Origin: Amblyornis subalaris
Lineage: Eukaryota > Chordata > Aves > Passeriformes > Ptilonorhynchidae
Length of the DNA: 64,000 bases
Direction: 5' to 3'
Assembly: GCA_018881555.1 (NCBI GenBank)
Contig: JACAXG010000264.1
Coordinates: 199,775-263,774, forward strand
Part shown: positions 14,213 through 24,100 of the stretch, in pieces
Layout of the letters: every line of letters starts with the position of its first letter
Numbering within the stretch: the stretch's first letter is position 1
The notes under the pieces: generated by a model
Told to the model about the DNA's origin: nothing
What the model saw: only the letters and a program-made list of their open reading frames with translations
The model's database searches: none
Made by a program: the position numbers and the translations under genes

Positions 14213-14772
14213 TGTGGTGGTGGTTTTGCCACCTATAAGGTCTCCCCCTCTCAGCTGTGATAGTGAGGAAGGTCTCTCCCCCCAGGCTCTGTTTTTGGTA
14301 CATCCCCTGTNTAGTTAGTCTGTCAATCTATGTTCCCTTTATGGTTATGCTCTGGAAAATTCTCCCTTCCTCGATGTTGTATTTGCCCTGTTCCCCTGCT
14401 CCTCCCCTGACCTACCCTTATTGGTTATTTGTATTGTAATCCCGCCTTTCCTCCTCCCTCTCACCCTCGTGTAATTAGTCCTCAGTGTATTCCCCTGCCC
14501 CTTGTCTGTGCAGGATATAATCCTGTGTCACCCTGCCCCTTTGGGCTGTCCTTCCCCGACCCTCCAATAAATGCCATCTTTTGGAACATCATAAGGAGAA
14601 GTCTGCTTCCCGACTCTACCTCCGTCTTAAGGCGCGGGGTGCGCGAGTGTAAAGCCAACACGTCTGCCTGCATGGGCGTGAGAAGGCTACAGTGCGCCGC
14701 GCCGAGGCACCGCCGAAAGCAGGATCGCTCTCAGGAAGGTTGNGGCACTTTACCACCGAGCGCGCCGCAGCA
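14213..14772 (+). repeat. 5' LTR of the endogenous retrovirus
   Basis: It begins TGTGGTGGTGG and ends GCCGCAGCA, giving the canonical TG...CA ends. A TATAAT-type promoter string lies at 14516-14521 and a poly(A) signal AATAAA at 14566-14571. This sets the order U3, short R, then a U5 of about 180 bases that is rich in CpG. Compared with the right LTR it keeps an 11-base segment near 14485 that the other copy has lost. Confidence 0.88.
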
Positions 14773-14774
14773 AA

Positions 14775-14792
14775 TGGTGGAGAATGCGGGCA
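14775..14792 (+). promoter_or_regulatory. Candidate primer binding site (tRNA-Ala-like)
   Basis: Two bases after the left LTR the sequence TGGTGGAGA begins. These nine bases are the complement of the 3' end of many vertebrate alanine tRNAs (TCTCCACCA). The next bases match only if one A is treated as an insertion. Position is right for a retroviral primer site, but the tRNA identity is tentative. Confidence 0.45.
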
Positions 14793-14987
14793 GACTGAAG
14801 TCCATCNCTGAGAGCGCCTGCAGAATCCGGTGAGGTGCCACCCCGAAGGGAGGTCTAAGTTTTATTAGCTCTCTCCCGTGGGGCGGCCGACAACCCTCAG
14901 AGGACTCTGTGTGCTGGGTGAGTCTCGGGAGATCGGTCGGTCAGGACTGGGGGACCACGCCGAAGAGCTTCTGTTGACCCTGTTTGG

Positions 14988-16712
14988 ATGGGGCAGTATC
15001 CGTGTGGTCACCCTTTTCATATTTTAGTTGCTTCTTTCCTCTCGGCGTTGGGTGAGTTTCTGGGTGTGATGGGTGGAGGATTAACCCGTCCCCAAAGGGA
15101 AGTCCTTTTCCAAGTTGGGGAAATCCTTGCTCGGGGAAATATTTATTTTTCTAAGGGCCTTTTGAAACGTTTCGTTCGGTGGCTTTTTAAGTATGGTCCT
15201 TCTGTTTCAGTTTCTTCAGTTAATTCTACGGAGTTTTGGGAGAAAGTTTGGGAAAAATTAGTTCAACTGAGGAATAATGGGGATGATTCAGTTNGGGATT
15301 TTTTTCCGGTGTTAGAAGGCATTTGTAAATCGCTTATTTTTTCGGAGAATAAGTTGAGGAAATGGTGGGATTGTTCGGGTCTCCGTTTTCCCTCCCAGCG
15401 TGTTCCTCACCCCGTCAACACCTGGGGGGAATCGGGGGCTGTAAAACGTCAGAGGGAGCCGGGTCGCTACCGGCTCCCGGACGCCTACCGGTTTCCTCCG
15501 TCCCCTGCCTGGGACGGCACTGACCCTGCTGCCCTGGGCTCCCGAGGTGGGATTGGTCACCCCATCTCGGGTTCTCTCCTATCCCCTTCTCCTGCACCCT
15601 CTTTCCCTGTTGGTGTTCAAGTTCACGTTCCTCAAGTTGGTGTCCCCTCTTTTATACAAGATGGTGCCAGCCACGTGGCCGGTTCCGCCGTCTTGTCTCC
15701 TCCTCGTGTTTCCCCTTTGTCCTCCGGGGTGCCACAAGATGGCGCCGGTCACGTGACTGGTTCCGCCATCTTGTCTCCTGTGTGTTTGTCCCCCTTGTAC
15801 ACCATTCCTTTTTGTAAGATGCCCCACCATGACCCATCCAATGTGTCGGGCACCCCCCTTCTGTCGGTGAGCCGTCCTGCGTCGGTCTCCTCCTCCCCCT
15901 CCCCTACTTCCACCAGTGACTCCTCCCCTGAGAACTCGTCCTCTTCCGGTTCCCANACTACTGAGGCCGGAAGTGGGAGGGGTAGCGACCAGGAAGACGC
16001 CATCCTGGCATCGATTGCCACGCTATACCAGGCAGCCCTGGTCAGCTGTGAACCCCGCACTCCAGCCAAGCACCCTCTCTCCTCTCTAGAGGAAGAGAGT
16101 GGTGGCCTTCTTGATTCCAGCTCTGGGTCCGAGGACCCTGGGGCTGGAGTGCGTGGCCGATCNTCTAGGAGGAAGAATCCAAACCGGAAGAGGGGGAGGA
16201 AGTGTAAGCAGAAGCCGGTCCCTGATCCCCAGCCTGAAGCCCAGCATAGGGCTAGAGAAGATAGGGGGCGGAGGCAAACAGGAAAGAAGCAGCGGCCGAA
16301 AGACCACCATAGGGGAAAGATTTGTGGATGGGGGACGAAAGACTGCTCAAAGCAGAGGATTTTCAATCATGTTCAGCTCTACACGGAGTGCACGCNGCAC
16401 AGCTGCCCAACCTGTAAGAGGTTGCAGCAGGCTATGGCGTGCTCGGTCTGGAACTGCCCAATCTGCNGCTACCATCATCGACAGCATACAGGATTTGGGC
16501 AAAAAGCGGGCTGGAGTTGGATGGCAGCTTCAAAGCCCGCGCCACATACGAAAGGCGCACCGCAACCCCGTCGGGAGATCCTTTTCCTGGCNGGGCCGGT
16601 ACGATATGACAAGCCCCCTGTCCGGCATCGCCGCCGCNGCCGTCACNGCACCGTGAGCAGGCCAGCCCTGCTTCAGTGCCGCCNGAATCACCNTGCAGCT
16701 CTCCCACCTTGA
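14988..16712 (+). CDS. gag-like ORF, matrix domain plus low-complexity tail
   Basis: The frame is open for 574 codons and starts MGQ, so Gly2 could be myristoylated. Residues 20-110 follow the betaretroviral matrix pattern: a helix with LARGNIYFSKGLLKRF, then an FWEKVWEKL helix and a DFFPVLEGI helix. After about residue 150 it becomes Pro/Ser-rich and contains a duplicated segment. Around residues 390-440 it is strongly basic (RRKNPNRKRGRK-like). Near residue 480 there are CPTC and CPIC pairs followed by HH, which could bind metal but do not fit the usual retroviral CCHC spacing. No capsid homology region is visible. Eleven N bases fall within its last 560 bases and its downstream flank. Infer a truncated or diverged Gag that may supply membrane targeting and little else. 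Confidence 0.6.
   Translation: MGQYPCGHPFHILVASFLSALGEFLGVMGGGLTRPQREVLFQVGEILARGNIYFSKGLLKRFVRWLFKYGPSVSVSSVNSTEFWEKVWEKLVQLRNNGDDSVXDFFPVLEGICKSLIFSENKLRKWWDCSGLRFPSQRVPHPVNTWGESGAVKRQREPGRYRLPDAYRFPPSPAWDGTDPAALGSRGGIGHPISGSLLSPSPAPSFPVGVQVHVPQVGVPSFIQDGASHVAGSAVLSPPRVSPLSSGVPQDGAGHVTGSAILSPVCLSPLYTIPFCKMPHHDPSNVSGTPLLSVSRPASVSSSPSPTSTSDSSPENSSSSGSXTTEAGSGRGSDQEDAILASIATLYQAALVSCEPRTPAKHPLSSLEEESGGLLDSSSGSEDPGAGVRGRXSRRKNPNRKRGRKCKQKPVPDPQPEAQHRAREDRGRRQTGKKQRPKDHHRGKICGWGTKDCSKQRIFNHVQLYTECTXHSCPTCKRLQQAMACSVWNCPICXYHHRQHTGFGQKAGWSWMAASKPAPHTKGAPQPRREILFLXGPVRYDKPPVRHRRRXRHXTVSRPALLQCRXNHXAALPP
15656..15800 (+). repeat. Imperfect tandem duplication of palindromic E-box/YY1-like module
   Basis: Two units with a period of about 78 bases lie in the Pro/Ser-rich part of the gag-like ORF. 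Each runs ACAAGATGG, CACGTG, GGTTCCGCC, then TCTTGTCTCC. The centres are the perfect 10-bp palindromes GCCACGTGGC (15670-15679) and GTCACGTGAC (15748-15757). In the second unit ACAAGATGGCG (15734-15744) and CGCCATCTTGT (15764-15774) form a perfect 11-bp inverted repeat around the E-box. A third, weaker relative of the left arm follows near 15816. A period that is a multiple of three keeps the ORF open. Confidence 0.75.
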
Positions 16713-17616
16713 GTAGCCTCCGGCAACCCTCCGTCNGTTCTGCCATGCTGCTACCTCCCCCGCTGCCTCTGCCACTGGCTGCCACCACTGCATNGCAGTC
16801 AGCATCAACATCAACGTCATCATCCTCCTCCTGTCTACTGCCTCCGCCTCCCAACCTCGCTGCCCGCCGCGAACCACAGCCTCTCCACGCCGGCGTTGTG
16901 AGTGTCNCTGCGGCTAGGAGCACTGACCGCCGACCGGCTGGAGCTTCCTGCCATCTCACGGCTGGGGCCGTGGGGTGACAGGTTGCTCCCAGGGAGTCCT
17001 GCCATTCCGTGGCCGGGGCCGCGGGATGGCAGGTCACTCTCTGAAGACATCTCCCCTGTCTATCGTCCTCCTGTTTTAAGTTCTTTTAACCATCCTTATG
17101 TGTTTTCCATGTCCTGCAATCCCTTCACCTATGTTCCATACCCACCTTAAATTCCCATTAAAGATTGAGAGGATAGGGAGAGAGACACACCAAGCCTACA
17201 AGCAGGTCCANGGTAGCCCTCTCCACCCTGGCTCACGCCCCAGACCTCGAGGCACACTGCAACTGCTCTCCTACTCGTCACATCCTAGCCTTCGCAGGCC
17301 TCACACTGTGGGCTGATGACTTCGAGTAGTCCGACTGCCTGGCCTCCATGCGGTGGCCGTGTCCATCCATTTCAAGAGCTAGTTGAGAGCAGTGGCTATA
17401 TGAAAATCCAGTGACCAAAGGAAGATGGACCTTTCGGCCAGTTGGGGTTGGGAGGCTGACCAAAACTGGACTGTGGAGAGTTCTANTTACCTTTGTGGCT
17501 TTTGTATGTTTTTGTTGTTTTAGAGATTTTTGTATGTTTTTGGTTGTCAAGATATCGATTATGTTTTGCATATTAGATTGAGTNGGCGGGAGACACCTTC
17601 CTCTCTTTTACGAAAC
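16713..17616 (+). other. Retroviral internal region without ORF
   Basis: Between the gag-like stop and the purine tract there is no frame of note and no sign of pol or env. The first part is GC-rich with many N bases. It includes a 51-base imperfect tandem duplication (16947-16997 and 16998-17048) whose second unit has CCTGCCAT/ATGGCAGG arms. The rest is AT-richer and may hold packaging or transport signals, which cannot be shown from sequence alone. Confidence 0.5.
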
Positions 17617-17630
17617 AAAGAAGAGGGAGA
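17617..17630 (+). promoter_or_regulatory. Polypurine tract
   Basis: A 14-base all-purine run, AAAGAAGAGGGAGA, ends exactly at the TG of the right LTR. This is where plus-strand DNA synthesis is primed in retroviruses and LTR retrotransposons. The position supports both the LTR border and the plus orientation of the element. Confidence 0.85.
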
Positions 17631-18180
17631 TGTGGTGGTGGTTTTGCCACCTATAAGGTCTCCGCCTCTCGGCTGTGATAGTGAGGAAGGTCTCTCCCCT
17701 CAGGCTCTGTTTTTGGTACATCCCCTGTTTAGTTAGTCTGTCAATCTATGTTCCCTTTATGGTTATGCTCTGGAAAATTCTCCCTTCCTCGATGTTGTAT
17801 TTGCCCTGTTCCCTTGCTCCTCCCCTGACCTACCCTTATTGGTTATTTGTATTGTAATCCCGCCTTTCCTCCTCCCTCTCGCCCTCGTGTAATTAGTCCT
17901 CGTGCCCCTTGTCTGTGCAGGATATAATCCTGTGTCACCCTGCCCCTTNGGGCTGTCCTTCCCNGACCCTCCAATAAANGCCATCTTTTGGAACATCATA
18001 AGGAGAGTCTGCTTCCCGACTCTTTACCTCCGTCTTAAGGCGCGGGGTGCGCGAGTGTAAAGCCAACACGTCTGCCTGCGTGGGCGTGAGAAGGCTACAG
18101 TGCGCCGCGCCGAGGCGCCGCCGAAAGCAGGATCGCTCTCGGGAAGGAGGCGGCGCTTTACCACTGAGTGCGCCGCAGCA
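17631..18180 (+). repeat. 3' LTR of the endogenous retrovirus
   Basis: It aligns with the left LTR over its whole length, from TGTGGTGGTGG to GCCGCAGCA. It carries TATAAT at 17923-17928 and AATAAA at 17973-17978. It differs from the left copy by a net 11-base loss near 17900, a one-base and a two-base indel, and about a dozen substitutions by eye. Transcripts of the element would be polyadenylated here. Confidence 0.88.
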
Positions 18181-18186
18181 GGGCTG
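18181..18186. repeat. Target-site duplication, right copy (GGGCTG)
   Basis: This is the right-hand copy of the GGGCTG duplication described at 14207-14212. Confidence 0.85.
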
Positions 18187-21100
18187 GGATCAGGGGGGCA
18201 CCCAGCAGGACACTCATTTCAGGTATGACTCAAATCCATCACTCATTCTCCTATGTTTAGTAAAAAAAGCCAATGGCCTCTGCTTTGGGACTGCTCTCAG
18301 TGGTCAGATCTCAAAATCACACTAGCAAAGAGGGACTGAAAGGGCCTTGAGAAGGTACATACAGCCACATGGATTTCTTGCAGCTGCTAGTTTACGTTCT
18401 CTGTGCCTCCCTCACCAGTACCAGGGTAGACCTTGTTGTGCAGGTCAGCTGGTGCATCTTGTGAGCCATTCCCCCAACCTCAAAATTTGCCAGTGTTTGT
18501 GCAGCTTGGAGGCTGNGATCTCTCTGCCCATCTCTGGACTGATATAGTTATTCTTGGCTCAGACACATGCCCATCAGTGACACAGGCTGCAAGGAGCTCA
18601 CTGCCCNTTGCCCCATGTGGCCACTCTGTGCCTTCTTCCAGCTACCAGCCCACGCAGCCCAGTGGGTTTGTGTTGGGTGAGGAGGGCTTTGGCCAGAGGC
18701 TCATCTCTCTTAATCCCATGCAACCCATCTCCTCATGGAACCACCTCAACCACAGTGTGAATGGGGGGAAAAAGGGCACTTCTAAATGTTTGCCCACATG
18801 TTGTGACCAGCAGTCTACAACATCTGTATTTCACACTGAGATTTTCTACTGCAGTGTCCCCAGTCAAACTAAGGTGCTTACACCTTATAGAGGATAGCGA
18901 CTGCATGTGAATTATCTAAATTAGTTAAGAGCTCTGATCAAACATGGTTATCTGCTAACATAGTAAATAATTGCTGGGCCATAGCACCATATAAGAGATA
19001 GCTTAGCAAGGGTAGCTTAGTTCCAGGCACCTGCCAGTCATTGCTCATAGTGTTTTGAGACCTAATTGGCAAATGAATTGGGTTTTTAATGCGAACTGCT
19101 TTTGTTGTTTATTTTCCTTGTCTGACTAGTCTTATTTTCCTCCTGGTAAACTTCTTGCTAGATGAAAATCAGTTAAGCTAAAAATCAGCTTATGAGGCTG
19201 TTCTGTATAGCTTCACAGGTTTCTATGTTGTTTTTTTTCCAGCTAACTGCATATTTCTAATCACTCTTGATTGACAAGCTTAGAGGTGAGGAGCTAACTG
19301 CTATTTATTCATGCTCAGCAGAAACTCAGGCACATTTCAGTTTAATCATGATCACTGAATCTGATTTTGAGGAAAAATGCTGCTCAGAACATGTACAGCG
19401 TCACTTTGCATGCACTGTTTCCTGTAAATACAAAGTGAACTAGGGAACGGNGTAGGAAGGACACAAATATTTTGGCACAAATAGACAGAACAAGCATTTT
19501 TTTTCTAGTAGTTAATTTTCAAAATAGAAATCCTGCAGGATTTCAAAATATAAATCACTTTTACATAATTAAATCTTTTGAGAGGTTCATCTTCATGCTT
19601 GTCCCTNCTGTGGGACTGCTGTTTTGCTGTCCATAATCAGGCACAGATGGTCCCTCCTGTAGTTCCCCAGTGAATTTGTGGTACAGCCAGCAGCTCCCAA
19701 TGTGTTTGTGGGGCACGTGGCCTCAGCTCCAAGCAACCATGTGCTTGGGAGGGGAAGGGCATTAGAGAGGCCTAGCTAAACTAATGAGAGAAATTAACAC
19801 AGCCCCCAGGGGCCAGATTTTCAAAGATAAGTGTACAAGCACTGTTTCCAATAGTGTTCCGCGTGTAGCCAGTATTGTCCACCCAGTCTTTCCATCTGGA
19901 AATATGTTATCTGAATGCAAAGAAAATGAAAATTATGAGCTACTACAGACATTTATGCCCCCTTCTGCATGAACTCAGGGTGGGGAAAAAATGTGTCTGC
20001 AAACATGAGTACTCTGCACTAAAAATAACTGGGTAGTTTTTGAGCAGACTGCTTTTGCACGTGGGTGTCTCCTCTTCCGTTCTGTTTCTGTCATTAGGCT
20101 TCACAGATTCCTCTGCNCAGCAGAGAACAACAGCCTGTTATCTTTTGGAGTGCCTCTGTGTTTAAGACCTCAGCTGCAGGTATCTTGGGTATAAATAATC
20201 CCAACTGCACCATGCCCGAGTGTGCAGAAACAACACACAGCCGCTCAGCCAAGCAGTCAGCATCAGGGTGATGTGGGAAGGCATTTCCTCCCGTAGCGAT
20301 TGCTGGCAGGCAGCCCTCATCCCCCACGGTGGGGAGATGCTTGTGGAGGGGTGACAGAACCTGAGAAACATGTCCCGTGCACTTGGAGACAGATCAGTGC
20401 TTTCAGGGGGCTGGGGAGGGGGGAAACAGTCCCCTTTCCCAGCACGCTCTCCTGAACGACCATCAGACCTGGGGGTGGGGTGCTGCGGTGGGAACGGTGG
20501 CTTTATGCACACAAAAATACACCAAGCTCTTCCTAGTGTGCTGTGTGTGGGACCTTCCCGGGCAGAGAAGGAGGGCCCAGATGCCACCAAGGCACTGATC
20601 TATGCCAGTGCTGTGGGGAAGGCAAGCATCAGACAACCATGGTGTTGGAAAGCTCATGGAGGCTTTCCACCATGGGGATGCCCCCCAACAGTCCTTGCAC
20701 CCCTAGGTGTCTTTCGCTGGGGTGATGCCAGTGAGGCAAAGTGTCACCAATGCCACCATAGACCAGCTTTGCCTGCTGCCCTCATGCGTGGGAAGGAGCT
20801 GCCCGAGTACCTTGTGTCGGGGCAGGGCTGATTTTTGCTGGTGCCTTTTACATGTTCCAGGAACTCAGAGGTAACAGATGGCAGTGTTTATTGCGGTGCG
20901 GTGGTGTCCCCTGCCAGGTTTGCATTGATCCAAGTCTGGCAGCACAGGACAAGCCCTCCCATTCATAAAATCCTGGGATTTTCATTTTTTCCTTTGACAG
21001 TGGTTTTTGAATGATACTGATTTATGCTCATGAACAGCTTAGCAATCTTGTGACAAATAACACGGTGGCATGAGGTCAGGGGCAGGGAGGCAAAACCATT

Positions 21101-24100
21101 TTTCTTTTTGCTCCAATTCTCTCCCAAGCAGGGTGTGAATTATGGTCTGCAGTTAATGATGAAGTGCTGAGGCTGCCAGGACATTCTGCTTACCCAACAA
21201 AAGGAACAAAGCACACCTTTTAGCTAAAAAGCAATATTTTTTTTGTATCTGAAGGCCCAGTGGCACTCACAAAGCACTGAGGCTTTGAAGCTGGTGTTCG
21301 GGGGGAGCTTGAGTGAATGAGGCAGTAAAGCTGACAGCTTTAGAAGCAGGGATACCTAAAAAACTTCCTCTAATACAACAGTGATGCATATAAACTGACC
21401 TGGGTGGGGCTTTCATCTCTGTATCTGCTATTATTTTATTCTCGTATTTGGATTTGAAGCTTACAAGGAACAAAATTAACTCTGTTTTCATTGCTTTTTA
21501 GCAGCATTAAAGATTACATTAACAATGTGCACAAAGTGTGGAGGCTCGTTTCAAGAGTTTTCTCAGGGATTGCTTAAAAAACCCCACATCTTCTCTCATA
21601 GCGTATAGGTCTAACTCCTGCTCATAGCTGTGGCTACAGCTGAGGGTAAATGACTGTCAGAATAAAATGCTGTTATGGCACCGTGCTTACACAATCCCAT
21701 ATGCGGCTACAGCACAGTTATAACTAAAGTCCTGGTGAAAAGGGACTGTAAATGTTAGGATGAAAAGGGTAATACAACAATATAATATAATTTCTCAGTA
21801 CTAAAGCTGTGAGTCTGCCCTGGATTTCATAAATATATGAATTGGTATCTTCTGGCATGGTGATTCAGAGAAACCCTGGGCCATAACGTCTCTCAGTGGA
21901 CAGTAGTATCCTTGGATGCAGCTAGTATTCCCTGAAGTGCCCCAGCACCTCACAGGAAGGGGGAATCACTGCCCTGAAGCACCTCACTCCTTCTCCAGAA
22001 GTGGGACAACTGAGAAANCTGCTGCCCCCCACGTGATAAATACCCACATCCTATTCATTCAGCATCCTTCACACGGTCCCTTCCATTACTGTAACTGTGG
22101 ATCCAGCTCTCTGCTAGCCAAGCCCTGTCCTCCTTCATTCCCTGAGCATGCTGGATCATTTCATTACACGGCTTCAGGCAGATGCAGTGGAGGTACACAG
22201 CACTGTAATCCATACCATAGAGGGATAACACATAAAATTAAATATTATTAATTATTAAATAATAATATTATTTAATAATTATATTATTAATTGATTAAAC
22301 AAACACTGCATATTTCTTACCAAATATTACTAAATATAATTTTAAATTTACATATTGACCAACCCACATATCATTTTTAACTTAGTGCTTTTTTTCTTAA
22401 AGTAATTTTATATTTGATATTTAATTCACAGTCATGATGGTCTATTTTAAGGTTATCGTAGGGTATTAAAATAGCTTGAACTGAATAAACACTGATAGAT
22501 AATATTCAAACATTACTTGTTTGTTCTCAAAGTCCTTGAGACAGTTGGAGCTCTAGAAGGAGAGAAGCTGATCATCTTGAACCAGGGCTTCATCAAGGAG
22601 ATGCACCAGCTTTCAGCAGCAGCCTCTTCTCCAGGTATAGAAGGCATATCCACTTTGTTTTGCTTTAGCTGTTTAAAATCTGTGATTATGGATAAGGCTT
22701 TCAGTAACCAAGCTATTAATTTCCAGTGCAAAATGTAGTTTGAGAAGAGTAACTGAAACATATGAAACCCATTTACCATAGTTTTAAATTTCTGCAGTTG
22801 TATTAAATCCCACTTTCCATCCAGAAACAGCAAGATGCAAAAAGTTAGCTTTTTCAGTTTTCATTTGCTGTTCTCTGTTACACAGAATGAAGAACCTAAG
22901 TAGAGTATGTTAAGTTGTGTAATGGCTTTAAACATGTTCTCCATGTGTCCTCCTGGATAGCAAAAACAAATGCCAAATTCTGTGCAAAGACCATATACAA
23001 CTCCAAATCAACATATCTTTCTGGCTAGTAATCAGCAAGGTCTGCCTCTTCCTAGCTAAAGAATCAAGGAGAAGAAATGCAGAAGATTAAAATTAATTAT
23101 TTAAAGGAAAGTGTCTTCCTACTAATTTATATTGTAAAGATACTGATTATAACCACTTTGGTTGAGATGAGTCTACTCACAAGCACTGTTCTCTGAAGAT
23201 GCCTTCACTGTTTCCTACAGCTAGAAGTCATTGGTCTTGGTGGACAGAAACTTTGAGGAAAAAACAGTTACCCTTGAGCCCTCTGATGCAAGTGGAATAA
23301 TAGGAAGACCAAATCTGAAGCAGGACCAGCTGGCTAGGCAAGGCAATCAAACGGGGTTTCATGTGAGGAAATGTTCTTGCTGTAGGAGTGGGCAAGCATA
23401 GTCATGCTCTATTCTCCTAGCTTAAGGACCTGGTATGAAAATGTTCCTGAGCCAAAGTTTTGTCCTGCTGCAATGTATGCCCTGACTTTACTTCTCCAAG
23501 GCAGAGGTAAGTGTTGTGGTCCCTCTGGAAGGTGCGACTGAAGGGATACNTGAAATGTTCTTGCTGCTTTTTCTCGTGTGCTACAGGAATTATTCATGAG
23601 GTGGTATCTGCTCTAAGGTTCCTCATTCCCCATAGAGACGTCACAGATGGGCTGTTACCAAACAGTCTCATGAATTATAAGGAGAGACGTTTCCTCCTGG
23701 ATGAAAAGGAATGAATGACACATTGTGGTATTCAAAACATCACAGGAGTCGTTCTAACCATGCAGAGCTTTGTCAAAAGGGCAGGTGTTGCCTTGCTGAG
23801 ATCTCATAAAATCCCTTTAGCAACTTGGGGTTCCATTTCTGACTGGCATTGCTGTGTGCAGAAACCAGCCACATCCTGCTTCTTTGTTCACCAAAGGCCA
23901 AGAGATGCTAAAGTACTCTGGAGACTTTCAAGTGAGTGCAGAATATTGCTGGCTCTCAAGAGCACAATTTCATCTGAGCTGCCAGTATTTCCCATGGTTT
24001 TTATCCCTCTGGATTTTGCAGTCTCAATGACTCCTGAGTCTCTGTGCATCACCCAGTGTGTGCTCTGAAACATGGTGCATAAACATGAACATAAACAGCT

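Larger units (their letters stand above)
14213..18180 (+). mobile_element. Class II endogenous retrovirus, internally deleted (gag-like only)
   Basis: This is a 3,968-bp provirus with two LTRs of 560 and 550 bp, identical 6-bp GGGCTG flanks, a primer-site candidate two bases after the left LTR and a purine tract directly before the right LTR. The internal part is only about 2.86 kb. It carries one long open frame from 14988 whose start resembles a betaretroviral matrix domain. I see no capsid major-homology region, typical zinc knuckle, protease, reverse transcriptase, integrase or envelope in any frame. It therefore looks like a non-autonomous element that would need proteins from a related virus. 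Roughly a dozen substitutions plus one 11-base deletion separate the LTRs. Insertion was therefore not very recent, but the element is structurally complete. The family name is unknown to me. Confidence 0.85.

Noticed and set aside
13731..14303. 190-codon minus-strand frame reaching into the 5' LTR
   Set aside because: It crosses the host/LTR border and shows no family similarity. A real gene would not be expected to run across a transposon junction.
16432..17037. 201-codon minus-strand frame inside the retrovirus
   Set aside because: Antisense shadow of a GC-rich internal region with many N bases. No retroviral antisense protein is recognisable.
16713..17616. Search for pol and env inside the retrovirus
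   Set aside because: No DD-type polymerase motif, integrase HHCC/DDE pattern or envelope-like signal and fusion region is seen in any frame, and the space is too short.
20370..20831. Open frame of 153 codons on plus, with others opposite
   Set aside because: GC-rich stretch with open frames on both strands at once, no domain, no codon pattern and no splice support. Chance explains it.
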